Assembly (NCBI GenBank): GCA_028554795.2
Contig: JAPYKE020000280.1
Location: 62,001 to 126,000 of the forward strand
Direction: 5' to 3'
Origin: Sinohyriopsis cumingii
Taxonomy: Eukaryota > Mollusca > Bivalvia > Unionida > Unionidae
Length of the DNA stretch: 64,000 nt
How positions within the stretch are numbered: position 1 is the first letter of the stretch; each line of letters opens with the position of its first letter. Both the position numbers and the translations under genes were made by a program. Under the pieces are notes generated by a model that was given only the letters and a program-made list of their open reading frames with translations, searched no databases and had not been told where the DNA came from. Below, in pieces: positions 7,800 to 18,088 of the stretch.

Positions 7800-9215
7800 T
7801 TACATTTTCTCGACAGGAGCGTCGATGACTCTCATTCTGCCGCTGATTCCTTCCAAGATCATTGTTCTATCGCTGAGAATCACCGCGATTGCTTTATATA
7901 AATTATTTCCCGTGTGAATTCTGGCTTTGAAATGGATATCAACAACAGATTGTTTTACCAGATCGAGATGCTCCAGGGAAAAGTAATAGATAGGATAGCG
8001 AGTATTAAAATCCAACTGTGATATTTGCAATCCAGTATCGATATTTTGATCACGACCCATGAAACTTAACAAGCGATGATATGCGCGGGCCGTCGAATAA
8101 TTGGCAAAATCAATCGATATTTCCTCGGATGGTTCTTGTTGGCCATTTACTCTCAGAGACACATTCGTTGCGTGTATACTATCAAATATCATGTGGCTGT
8201 ACATTTGATGATACCTTCGCGTGTGCAAAAAAGCGATAAAGATATGCCTAGGTGCAGAGGTACCTTGCTGCGATGCAATACGCCAGGTAAAATCACCATC
8301 AATATCGGTATTTGTGGAATCTGTTGTTGTTGTCAGCCATGACATGACAGATTTACCGCCTTGGTTCATAAATGACAATAATTTTTCTTCTTCGATTATT
8401 GATGGGGTTATCGCTGGCATCCACAAGGTAAATTTGAGTAATTTTACCTGGCCGCCATTATTCGCGGCATCATTGGCATGTGGCAAATTAGTAGCGGGAT
8501 CAATAGTACCTTGTCGCCAGATAGCATCATCGCTATTTCCTTTTCTGACAAACGTTACGGTATGTTTCGCTCCATAGATAATTTTCCAGAAATGCCTACA
8601 AAATCCGAATATATGGGATAACGGAATAGCACAAGAGAATCTTCTGCGACCTCCTTCTAGCATAAGTTTTCGCGTGGCAAATCCGAGATTATAATCAGGA
8701 TTAGTATTAATAATCATATCTTCGACGTCAGCGTCAGCATTATTAGCGTGATTTCTTGGTCTCCTGACGGTATACTGGTTATGATCAGCGTTATTAGAAT
8801 TATCTTTGGCGAACATCATACTAGGGCCAGCTGATCTAGTAAAATCATCCGAGTATCTAGCTAGGCCTATTATCGTTGTTGCTAAGTCAACATCATTAGT
8901 AATTGACTCAATCTCTCTTCCGTCGATCATGTAAGTGGCGTTTTTGAATAATGCCATAATGCCGTTGTTAACAAATCCGACCCTAAAATCTGCTGCATAG
9001 GCGGTATTATCCGTTTTAATAACTTCCCCGGTAACTTCAATATACGCCTCAGATGGAAGAAAATATCTTGTTGTATCGTGAACTTGAATTTCCAAGCGAT
9101 TATTTGTATTTGGTTCAACTGCGTCTTATGAGAAATACTGGAAATCACGCACGGATGTGTCTCTACCTACAGGCTCGTCCATGTCGAACACTTCGTTTGA
9201 CACTTGTGCGAACAT
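7800..9215 (-). pseudogene. Probable double-jelly-roll major capsid protein, with early TAA
   Basis: An ATG at 9215 opens a frame of 471 codons to 7800, interrupted by a TAA at 9126-9128 after codon 29. Downstream of that stop 441 codons are open. The product is beta-rich throughout, with a hallmark N-terminal stretch (EIQVHDTTRYFLPSEAYIEV) and a C-terminal block with YPIYYFSLEHLDL. Size, beta content and position before the pX-like and protease genes fit the major capsid protein of adintovirus/Polinton-like viruses. The identity is inferred from family memory and context, not from a search. The break could be a true nonsense mutation. The frame would need an internal start to make protein. 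The 15-base gap to the upstream minor protein gene suggests one transcript. Confidence 0.65.
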
Positions 9216-9230
9216 TTATTATTAAGAATT

Positions 9231-9653
9231 TCATCTAAAACGAAGACCGCTACCCAAAATAAAACTTGTATTTGCAACTTCCTGTACTAGATCATTTATT
9301 TTTTTATTTGCTGCGTCGTTTATAACTTTACTGATTTCGGGGGGCATTTCTCTGGTGCTAGGTAATTTGACAGGCTGCTTTTTTTTACGCACCAAATTTG
9401 ATATTTTACCTTTGACAAAATCGAAGCCTTTAGTTGCCAAATTACCAATACCAGAAATAACAGTCTCGCCGATCTTTCCTATTGCTTTTGATGCAATTTG
9501 CTTAGCTGCGGGTCCTATTTTAGGGACTACCCGCGTGACGAGACTTTTAACGATGTCGCCGAGTCCGTTACCGTGGATATATTTGTATACAGGCAATCGA
9601 GAGTTAACTATGCGGACCTGTCTAGGTCTGCGTTGATGTTTGTGAACAATCAT
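9231..9653 (-). CDS. Basic minor virion protein with amphipathic region (pVI/core-like)
   Basis: A 140-residue, strongly basic protein. The N-terminus is Arg/Lys-rich (HKHQRRPRQVRIV), followed by HGNGLGD at residues 27-33 and a Gly/Ala/Ile-rich amphipathic region at ~34-80 (VPKIGPAAKQIASKAIGKIG). A basic patch (VRKKKQPVK) and a helical tail end in GSGLRFR. GSGL is shared with the pX-like protein two genes downstream. The layout recalls adenovirus pVI-like or core proteins that bind DNA or membranes and are trimmed by the viral protease; this is by analogy only. It sits 15 bases before the capsid gene. The frame is intact. Confidence 0.6.
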   Translation of the reverse strand: MIVHKHQRRPRQVRIVNSRLPVYKYIHGNGLGDIVKSLVTRVVPKIGPAAKQIASKAIGKIGETVISGIGNLATKGFDFVKGKISNLVRKKKQPVKLPSTREMPPEISKVINDAANKKINDLVQEVANTSFILGSGLRFR

Positions 9654-9673
9654 GTTATTTCAATTGTGTTGTT

Positions 9674-11126
9674 TTAATCGATGAGTTCATCGACGAGTTC
9701 CTTGTAAATGTAGGAGTCGATGACACCGCCGCGGAATAATCGCCGACAAATATCTGAGGCCTCGTTGATTATTTCACGAGAGTTATTTCCGGCTCGTTTT
9801 CCTCCGATTAATATTTCGCGGCGAGACACGTCGTTGACAACGCTGTCAGGGCAAATGGTATATCCTTCTCCTGTCTTTGGTTCTGGACTACTTCCTCACC
9901 CTGACAATATATCTTGCCCTTCTTCTTCTTTTTCTTCTTCTTCTTTTTGTTTTACTTTTCCCATAAAATTTTGGTAACCCGGGTCATCAAGATTAATGGA
10001 TTGTTTCTTTGAAGCAAAATATACCACGGGAGCCCAATTTTCTTTAGTAAATTTATCAGCACGCCCAGATTTCAAATATTTGCTTCTTTCATCGAAGCCA
10101 AGTCTGGCAATGTTGATTAAATTATCCTCGTCTTTGTTGAAATAATCGATGGAGCTTTCTTCGAAATGTGTGTGAGGAACTTTTCCTGTAATTTCTGGCT
10201 TTCGGTTCTGCGGAAAGGGATGCAGAAGGTTCATCGATGGATTTTATTTGTGGTATTTTCTCTGTTTTCAAAGATTGTGGCGTCACCGAAGATTTAGGTT
10301 TTCCTTTCCCCTCCCGAGGTTGACTCGTATTATACACAAATCTATCCTGTGCAGATTTGTAAAATCGATAAAAAATCTGGTCACCCCCAGCTATCCTGGG
10401 TAAATTAGCTCTAGCTCGGTATATATTCCTGTACCAAAGATCTCGCGATTTAATTTTTTTAAATCCATCCTTCGTTAAAAATTTCGCCCTAACGCTAAAA
10501 GAATCTTCAGCAAATGCACCAAGTTCATCAATATTTTCACCAGATAATTTAAATTGTTTTTCCATCGTATTCCAACCATCATCAGTAAACTTATCTTTTA
10601 TTATTTCCCAAGGTTCTCTATCGCTTTTCTCATCTTCTTCTTCTTCTTCTTGCTGTGGTTGTTCTTGAGGCAATTGTGCTTGTTCTTGTGCTTGTTTCAA
10701 TTGTTCTTCTAGCCTTTGTGTTTGTGCTTGTACGTGTGCTCGTATTTGTGCTTTTCTCAATTTTTCTTGTAGATTTTTTGTTTGTGCTCGTACTCGTTCT
10801 TGTGTTTGTCCTTGGTGAATTTGCTCAAGTTGACCTGGCACTACTCGAGTGTGTTCCTCAATATCTTTTACCATGGGAACAATTCCGCGCTTCCTGAGTT
10901 CCTTATCGTCTTTTTTCTCACCATATGCGACTCTCTCGACTGTTTCGGTGACTGGCTTTAGCCACTTCGACGATATCTCGGTAATTCCGTATTGCGTATC
11001 TTCGTAATCACGAACATTTTTCTTATATAATTGTTTTGCTGGAATAAGCTTCTTTAGTGACGCTAATTGTTCTCGCGCTAATCTGGCAGAATGAGGCTCT
11101 CCAACTGTGCTGGTTTTCCGACTCAT
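9674..11126 (-). pseudogene. First gene of the virion cassette, broken by frameshift and TGA
   Basis: The N-terminal frame (11126 to 10122) encodes 334 residues: a basic start, then a Gln/Glu/Lys-rich coiled coil with repeats of the QAQTQRLEEQLKQAQEQAQ type, an acidic patch and a folded part with GDQIFYRFYKSAQDRFVY. Between about 10,122 and 10,234 the family-like reading passes into another frame, which runs to a TGA at 9896-9898. That same frame stays open beyond the TGA to 9674 and encodes a compact domain with LIGGKRAGNNSREIINEASDI and a helical end, as found at the C-terminus of related element proteins. One frameshift and one nonsense change have thus broken one gene. The function is unknown; the coiled coil and first position suggest a scaffold or accessory virion protein. 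Confidence 0.6.
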
Positions 11127-11370
11127 ATTATTTTCAAGTATATTATTTTAATGTGACGTAAAATTGGCCAAAGCAGCCCAACCATGCAACAAAAAAATTA
11201 ACACAAAAATACTATCCCAAATTCTTCTTTTTCCTGTCCTGGACGCTATATTTACTAACACACCGGCGCGACCACCCGATGCATCCGGTCTGAAATGCAC
11301 GAAAATTAGCTTCCGTAGAAGGCGTTATTTCTGCTTTCTGAGGCTTCTACGGAGAAAGTTCTCGTAGGAA
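11127..11370. other. Upstream region of virion cassette and right edge of viral element
   Basis: No gene is seen. It should hold the promoter of the minus-strand virion cassette; a TATA-like ATATTATTTTAA lies about 10-20 bases before the start codon. CpG stays frequent to about 11,355 and then drops, marking the likely edge. Confidence 0.5.
11312..11353. repeat. Perfect 10-bp inverted repeat near the element's right edge
   Basis: TCCGTAGAAG at 11312-11321 pairs exactly with CTTCTACGGA at 11344-11353, with 22 bases between. It sits where base composition changes from viral-like to host-like. It could be a terminal hairpin or subterminal signal of the element, or part of a host repeat. Confidence 0.7.
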
Positions 11371-11754
11371 GGTTTATTTAGTCTGGAACGGAAGGTCTGT
11401 ACAACTTCCTGCTGCTATGGGGTCAATTTTATAGAACTGGTCAACTATGTGCGCTTATTAGTGACTTTCTTTGGTTTTTAGTTTTTTTGTTTTTTTGTTT
11501 TGTTTTTTTAATGAAACTTTGTTCTATAATTTGAACATGCTTTAGTTATGAGATTAACTCTGATAATTAGCAGTTACTGAAATTATTGGATTTATAAACT
11601 TGGATGAGAAATTTTTCTTTCATTTGAGCAAAAATTGTACACAATCCATTGAAGATACACAGAGGAAACATACCAGCAGAGTCAGTAATAATAAAATTAA
11701 GACAAATCAGCTTTTTAATCAGCTTTTTTTAAAAACTAAGTTCAGCAAAACTTG

Positions 11755-12145
11755 GCACTTTTCCTCAAGAAATTGGTGAAATTGCTGTTCTCATGAACCA
11801 TGCTATGATCTTATTATATCCGAATTCATGTCTCTTCCCCAAATTGATAATTAATTTTGTGCATGTTAGTTTTCTTACTTTAAAAAAAACATTTTTTTTT
11901 TCATGAATGAACAAATATTTTAAAAAAATCTGCAACCACGCCACAATCATGTTATATTCGAATTCATATGTGATCTCTTCCCCAAAATGATAATAAACTT
12001 TCATGCATTATTTCTTGTACTTTGAAAAATTATTTTTTATTGTATATGAAAAAATATATAACATTTTAGGAGCCATGACACAGTTGTGTTACATTGGGAA
12101 TCATATTATAATGGAGCATGCTGTAGTGGGGTCACACTGCAGTTG
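11755..12145. repeat. Dispersed repeat related to 55.67-55.89 kb
   Basis: Two internal copies of a ~150-base unit, each with CTTCCCCAAA-TGATAAT and followed by a GCCAYGMCACA-type stretch. It ends in GTGGGGTCACACTG at about 12,127-12,140. The same unit and the same end (GCGGGGTCACACTG) recur at 55,665-55,889. The end resembles a DNA-transposon terminus, but no partner terminus was found. Confidence 0.6.
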
Positions 12146-12639
12146 TAAGCGATAGGTGGCAAATACTGCTTGTTGGTGTTATAGTTGTTTTTATCATGCT
12201 TTCAATGAAATCCAGATGGCTGATCATTAGAGATGGTTACCTTATGTTTCCAGCACACGTGTAAAAATAAATCATATGAGATGTTACCAAATATCACCTA
12301 GTCACAATGAAATCAGTGACACGTATTAAATAATCTTTCTTTGACAAACCGACTTTTGAGAGCTGGCTAGCTTGGATAGTTTCAGAGACTACTCAAACTG
12401 CCCATGGCTTGGCTAGGCATTAAATACAATATACTTGTCCTGGAAAATAAAATTTGACATAAATTAATGGATTGATACATGAATGCAAATGCATTCATTT
12501 TAGTAATAGAAGCAGGCAGTACATGTATGTGCAAAATAATGTAGCTGATATATGTACTGTTGTATGCAGATGATTACATCTATGTGTGGACTTTTGTGAA
12601 AGCTTGTTGGTGTTATTGTGCAAAAACCACTTGACACTG

Positions 12640-12870
12640 ACAGTTGAAATTTGAAATCTTACATTGGCAGTTGAAATTTGACACTTGGCATTGACAGTTA
12701 AAAGCTAGCACTTGAAATTGACATTTGAAATTTTACACTTGACATTGACAGTTGGAATTTGACACTTGGCATTGACAGTTAAAAGCTAGCACTTGACATT
12801 GACAGTTGGAATTTGACACTTTACATTGACATATGGAATTTGAGACTTTAATATGACAGTTGAAATTTCA
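12640..12870. repeat. Degenerate short tandem repeat (TTGACAGTTGAAATTTGACA type)
   Basis: About ten imperfect copies of a 20-30-base unit alternating TTGACAGTT, GAAATTTGACA and AAAAGCTAGCACTTG. Non-coding. Confidence 0.75.
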
Positions 12871-13035
12871 TAGGTATGTTGGTTTGCATATTTAGATGAC
12901 CTGATTTTATTTTTATATACTATAACATATATATTTTATGGCTATAATTGGGGCATGCCAAATGGGCATACATGTTTTACAAACATATAGTTAAAAGTTG
13001 TTTTATATGCATTACCTATAGTATTCTTTTCCTAG

Positions 13036-13353
13036 GGACGTTTCCCATCCATCATCCATCAAAACGTGCTGTTATTTGTCAGAAATGTCCAGAAGGATAT
13101 TATCAGCCTCAAGACATCTTGTCCAATAATACTCCCATTTGTAAACGAAAGTTTGATTGTGACATTAAAGCCCACAAGATAGAGTGTCCTGTTGACTCTG
13201 AAAAGGAGAACACTCAAGACACATTGTGCAGATGTGATGTAAAGAACGGATATATTTACAGTCATCTAGAGAGGACAGACACATGTTTTATAGGGAGCTC
13301 TGCAAGGTGCTTTAAGTCTCAATGTGAGGATGGACAAGAAAGATTAATACTTA
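13036..13353 (+). CDS. TNF-receptor superfamily member, extracellular exon with Cys-rich repeats
   Basis: A 318-base exon with acceptor TTTTCCTAG and donor GTAAGT, phase 1 at both ends. It encodes Cys-rich sequence of TNFR type: CQKCPEGYYQ, then FDCDIKAHKIECPVDSEKEN, DTLCRCDVKNGY and further cysteines (CFIGSSARC, CEDG). Cysteine spacing and the GYY and DTLC motifs fit incomplete TNFR repeats. It joins in phase to eight downstream exons (17,731; 25,831; 37,646; 42,957; 48,882; 51,716; 56,638; 60,422). Together they give a type I membrane protein with stalk, one membrane span and a cytoplasmic tail. The gene begins left of this exon and continues past the window. The ligand is unknown; TNF-family ligands and apoptosis or NF-kB signalling are the usual partners in this family. 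Confidence 0.8.
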
Positions 13354-13900
13354 GTAAGTATTTTTAGCTCAGGTAGATTGATGCTTATGCTGTGGCCTGT
13401 GTCCATTCATCATCAACTGTTTGACATCTGTCTGTTGGAATATAATTGTGGACACATGAACTCGAACAAATACAAATTGATTTTTTATCAAATTTGAACT
13501 CCAAGTTTATTTTATCAGTGTCTTGAAGAGTTTAATAACCAGCCCATATTGTCCTTGGGATCAAGGTCAGAGTTTAATTTCAGTCACTTCAGTAGGCGCA
13601 CTTGCACCACATATGCAACAAATATAAGTGATCTTGACCTGATTTGGTATTTCATCTCATCCGTGTCGCATCATTGTGATGTTGAGGTCTTGCTGATCCA
13701 CAGTAAGATCTGGCCATTACAGTACTGCTGACATGTACAGAACCCCATGCAATGCAGTGGTGGTGGAGAGAGTGCGGAGAGGATTAAGAAAAAAGACCCA
13801 TCTCCATGCATCTAAATGGATTTGTCATGGTGGTATGCGGAGAATTGCTCTGCACATCATGCTTTCTCGTGGCATAGTTGAGGATGACCACTACGGAGTG

Positions 13901-15440
13901 GACGTCATCATCATCATCATCAGTCTCATGACCTAGTGTGGTCGTCGAGGCACTATGCTGCTGAACATCTGACAAGTTCCCTCCACTTGTCTCGATCATG
14001 TGCCAATGCTGTGTCTCCACAAAACTTTTCCTGGTCCATTCTGTGATGTTGTCAGTCCACTTTTTTCTCTGTCTACCTCTCCTTCTGCCACCCTGGCCGC
14101 TGCCCTGCAGGACTGTTGTGGATAGACTGTTGCCTCTAGTGACATGGCCATACCATTTCAGCTTTCTCTTTTTGACGGTGGTGAGGAGGTCTTCATATCG
14201 GCCTACTTCGTGCCTGATGGTGTTACTCACTTCTTCATTTGTGATGTGGTCCATGTAAGAGATGCCAAGGATGGTTCTGTAGCATCTCATTTCTAGTGAC
14301 TGGATTCTTTGTTGTAATTCTGCTGTCAGGGTTACAGGCCTCACATGAGTACAGAAAGACTGAGATGACTAGAGCTCACAATAGTCTGATTTTAGTTTTC
14401 ATACAGATATTCTTGTCTCTCCCGATGGGTCTTAGCTTTGACATAGCTGCCATTGGTTGTGCTGCTCTTGACAAAATTTCTGCTCTTGATCCCTCTTCGG
14501 TGATTATGGAACCAAAATATTTGAACTGGCTCACTGTTTCCAGTTCATGTCCTCTGACTTTAATCTTGGCTGAGATTTATTTGCCACTATTTGTCATCAG
14601 CTTTGTCTTCTCAGCGCTTATCTCCATGTCAAATCTGGAAGATGTTTCATCCAGGTTCTTCACTAAGGTGGCAAGCTCGTCTTCACTGCCTGCCAACCCA
14701 TCAATGTCGTCTGCAGAGTGGAGGTTGGTGATGTTACGCCCTCCAATGCTGACTGTCCCACAGTGGTTTTCCATGGCTTCATTCATGTTGCGCTCTAAGT
14801 AGATGTTGAAAAGCATGGGTGACAGGAGACAGCCTTGATGCACTCCCACTGTTGTCTGGAACCAGTCCCCCACAGAACCTTGGGCAATTACTGCACTGGT
14901 AGCCTTGGCGTACAGCTCCTTGATGGTATTGGTTAACTTTTGACCCATGTTATACTTCTTCATTTTGGCCCACAATGCCTCATGCCACACTCTGTCAAAG
15001 GCCTTTTTGAAATCTATGAATACATGATAGATGTCTTGTTGTTGTTGCGAGTACTTTTCACACAGAACCTTGAGATTGAATATTTGTTCTGTTGTGCTTC
15101 TTCCACTCCGGAACCCGGCCTGTTCTTCAGTGATTATTTCTTCAGCTTGTGGTTTCAGTCTGTTCAAGATGGTCTTCAGCATTACCTTACTAGCATGGCT
15201 CATCAAACTGATAGTTCTGTAATTTTGGCACAGCTGGAAATTGCCTATTTTGGGGAGTGTTATAATCAGTGACTGGGTCCACTGTGTTGGCCATTCACCT
15301 GTCTGCCAGATCTTGTCGCAGATTTTTGTTAGTAGCTCTTTCACTGATTTCCCCCCATTTTTGATAAGTTCAGCTGGGATGTTGTCTACTCTAACTGCCT
15401 TCCCATTCTTCGTGGTCTCTATCAAATGGGCATGGCTTAC
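13901..15440 (-). mobile_element. 5'-truncated, decayed non-LTR retrotransposon (LINE)
   Basis: Two minus-strand frames cover the reverse transcriptase and C-terminus of one LINE ORF2. The RT part (about 15,460 to 14,577) has PAELIKNGGKSVKEL, NYRTISLMSHASKVML, FIDFKKAFDRVWHEAL, GVHQGCLLSPMLFNIYL and the catalytic block as HSADDIDGLAG, where the usual aromatic before ADD is Ser. The C-terminal part (14,344-13,784) has RKLKWYGHVTRGNS and GGRRRGRQRKKWTDNI. A frameshift separates the two. The 3' end on the minus strand is a (TGA)n tail at 13,904-13,923. The endonuclease half is missing. Clade not assigned; not active. Confidence 0.85.
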
Positions 15441-16118
15441 TGTGTATGACACCTGTAAGCATGCTCTTGAAAGGTTGAGACAGATGGAGAGATGCCAATT
15501 TACCTTCTTCATTATAAGATGATTATACACATTTCCTAGTTCTAATGTAGACTGTGTAATAAATATAATGCCAAATAAAAGTTTAGATAATGTTAACATA
15601 GTCATAATGCCTCAGAAACTGTACTACTGTACTTCTTCATTTACAAAAGGCTGACTAATACCTTTTGCAACAAGTTTATGCATTTATTTTATTGAAAAGA
15701 AATCTTAACAAACTTTTGCACTTTGTTGATATTCTGAATGGTACAAAGTTATGCTACTGTTTGAACATGAAAAGTAATCCTTTGAGGTATGTACATTTAT
15801 ATTCCTGATAGCTGGTTCTGTTAATAAAAAAAACTCACTGAATTTGCACTTAAATGCAAAGCATATGTGTAGTAGTCCTTAAAAAGTAATGATCCAGTAT
15901 CGATGCTGAATATACATGTACACAGCTACAAACTTTAGTTCAATTCTGACTGCATTTATACTGTATGGGACTGGTCAGTTCATTTATGGTTCTTTTCAGC
16001 TGATGCATGTATTATTTCTATCATGCATCACATGATAAAAACATTTCAAATAATACACCCTTTGGAAACTAAAATGGTCTCCCTAATAAAGAATTAGCTT
16101 GAGCAGATGATCTACATA

Positions 16119-16335
16119 GATAAAGATAGTGACCATTGAAAACACTGATAAAGATAGTGACCATTGTAAACACCGTGATAAAGATAGTGACCATTGTAAA
16201 CACCGTGATAAAGATAGCGACCATTGTAAACACCGTGATAAAGATAGTGACCATTGTAAACACTGTGATAAAGATAGTGACCATTGTAAACACCATGATA
16301 AAGAGAGTGACCATTATAAATACTGTGATAAAACT
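16119..16335. repeat. 30-bp minisatellite, about 7 copies
   Basis: Unit GATAAAGATAGTGACCATTG plus TAAACACCGT. Because 30 is a multiple of three, several frames stay open on both strands; the resulting Asp/His/Cys-rich peptides are not evidence of a gene. Confidence 0.9.
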
Positions 16336-16782
16336 AGCATCAGAAGACAGTGTCATTTTCAGCATGGAAATGGCGCATTTCTAACATGAAGTCATCTGAC
16401 TTGGGTCATTGTAGCTTACAGCTCAAATTATGGTTCCATCATTAACAGCAGAAGTTTGGTAATTGTTTCTAATTAATCTAAACTAATTGTTTTGTTGAAA
16501 TGAATAATAATTTGGAAATTGCCAAATCTTTGATGCCATATTACCAGAGGAAATTTTTGTTCTTGGGCAAGGCCATATTAAGGATGGCGGCATGGGTGGG
16601 TGGGTGGGGGCACGTGTCCTTCCTCGCCCCCCCCCCCATGTACCTTTTCATAGTACTACCAGTTGTGAAGAAAACCTGTTCCAAAAGCAACACCAAAACT
16701 TGGAATTAAGCAAATGACTTGCTGAAGTGGCCAGCCTGGGGAGCTAAAATTATTATTCTTAAAGCAGTCATGGTGACCACTG

Positions 16783-17040
16783 TGGTTAGCCTAGTGGTTA
16801 GAGCATCCACCTCAGATGGGGGAGGTCGTGGGTTTGACCTCTGGTTGAATCATACCAATGACTTATAAAAATGGTAGTAGCAGCTGCCTCACTAGGCTGT
16901 TAACATTAAGAAGTTAGGTCTATGCGGCCTAGTGCTAGACATCACCAAAAACTGTCACACTACAGAAATTGTAGTGATAGGACAGAAAAACTGTTAAAGC
17001 TTTGTTAAAAATCCAAATCATGCACACATGCATACACATG
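16783..17040 (+). mobile_element. tRNA-derived SINE, family A
   Basis: The tRNA-like head (TTAGCCTAGTGGTTAGAGC, then GTCGTGGGTTTGACC as B-box-like) is followed by a conserved body (AATCATACCAATGACTTA, AGTGCTAGACATCACC, AACTGTTAAAGC) and a CACACATG-rich tail. Four other copies in the window are noted at 37.96, 52.60, 56.91 and 60.51 kb. This type of SINE is common in bivalves, from memory. Confidence 0.85.
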
Positions 17041-17730
17041 CAGCAGTCACTGGGATTAACTTTGCTACTGACTAGTTTCTGCATACACTAGAGATCAGTT
17101 TCCCCATCCACAATGGAAAGAACAACTGTCTGACATTTTGAGTTGATTCAAAATAAGAGCCTAGCAGATCATCTTGAGAGAGTGAGCTGAGTTTATATGA
17201 CAGATTTTCATTGGTCTCATTACCAGCATTCTTCAGCAGCATGAACCATGTCAAGAGTGTCACATATCAAGTGTCACATGTCGAGAGTGTAGCAAATCAA
17301 GTGTCACATGTCACGATCCTGAACAACACCACAGGTTTGATGTAAAGTTATCTTATAGTCTTGTTGAAAAAAAAGTAATTTGTTGGCGTCGGCAAGTCCA
17401 AGATCCAAAGTCAGGAAAGACCAATTTAATAATACCATGTCATATTCAACAGGTGTTAGTATCTAGAAATTTAGAAGACTTTTGGCTTGTAGACCACTTT
17501 TCCATACTCCAGATATGATTTGTTTGATGAGGCGAATCATGTTTATGAGTTATGTTATACCTCAGTTTGATTGATACTGGAATTTGTTGATCTATTGATA
17601 CAAATTTTGATTTTGTGTGTGGTTAAATTAACTGATCTGTAATCAAGTTATAATCTACTAATACATTTCTTACAAAAACTATTTTATTGTGAGGGAAATT
17701 CTAAGTATGATAATACTGTGTCAATTTTAG

Positions 17731-17797
17731 ATTACACCTGTGCACCAAAATGTGAAGAGGGTTTCCAGCGGAATGACAGTGATATCTGCATACCTAT
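17731..17797 (+). CDS. TNFR gene, exon with further Cys-rich segment
   Basis: A 67-base exon with acceptor TCAATTTTAG and donor GTAAGT. It encodes YTCAPKCEEGFQRNDSDIC, a Cys-rich half-repeat continuing the preceding exon in phase 1 and ending in phase 2. It also contains an N-glycosylation motif (NDS). Confidence 0.75.
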
Positions 17798-18088
17798 GTA
17801 AGTAATCCCATATTAGTTTGATAGGCACTGTTTTCAATGTGAATATTTTATTCTCCGAAAGATATATTTAAGCTTTGTATTCCTGTTATGGGCTTTAAGA
17901 TCACAGACAAGAAGAGCTGTTGTCCATCGTCTGTCTGTCCTTTAGCACAGGTTTATTGTCCCTATTCCAACTAAATTATTTGGAGGATTGTTATGAAATG
18001 TATTACACACATTCGTCTCATAGTCTTAAATGAATAAGATACTACTCAGACATGCCCACCATAATTTTGAAACTTTTGGCTATCGCTA

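Larger units (their letters stand above)
1..11370. mobile_element. Endogenous adintovirus/Maverick-like DNA virus, partial (left end outside window)
   Basis: About 11.4 kb of intron-free, tightly packed genes. Two transcription modules converge on 3.04-3.62 kb. The minus-strand module carries a protease of adenain type, a probable double-jelly-roll capsid protein, pX-like and basic minor virion proteins, a trimeric-fibre-like protein and a membrane protein. This set is typical of the adenovirus/Polinton/adintovirus lineage. CpG is freely used here and becomes rare to the right, which places the right edge near 11.35-11.42 kb. No terminal inverted repeat or target duplication can be checked because the left end is missing. 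No integrase or packaging ATPase is seen; they could lie further left. Several genes are broken. Membership in a named family is inference; an assembly join of a viral contig to host DNA is not excluded. Confidence 0.8.
11371..13035. other. Host flank 5' of the first TNFR exon
   Basis: AT-rich, CpG-poor host DNA. It holds a dispersed repeat (11,755-12,145) and a short tandem repeat (12,640-12,870). No signal-peptide exon could be recognised. Confidence 0.6.
13354..17730 (+). other. Intron of TNFR gene
   Basis: Contains an antisense LINE fragment (13.9-15.4 kb), a 30-bp minisatellite (16.12-16.34 kb), a SINE (16.78-17.04 kb) and a CACATGTC-type short repeat near 17.25-17.32 kb. No further exon is seen. 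Confidence 0.7.

Noticed and set aside
1-11370. Complete, active Maverick/Polinton
   Set aside because: Integrase, packaging ATPase and terminal repeats are not visible, and four genes have breaks.
16129-16389. DKDSDHCKH repeat protein
   Set aside because: It is a 30-bp tandem repeat with several frames open on both strands and no wider gene context.
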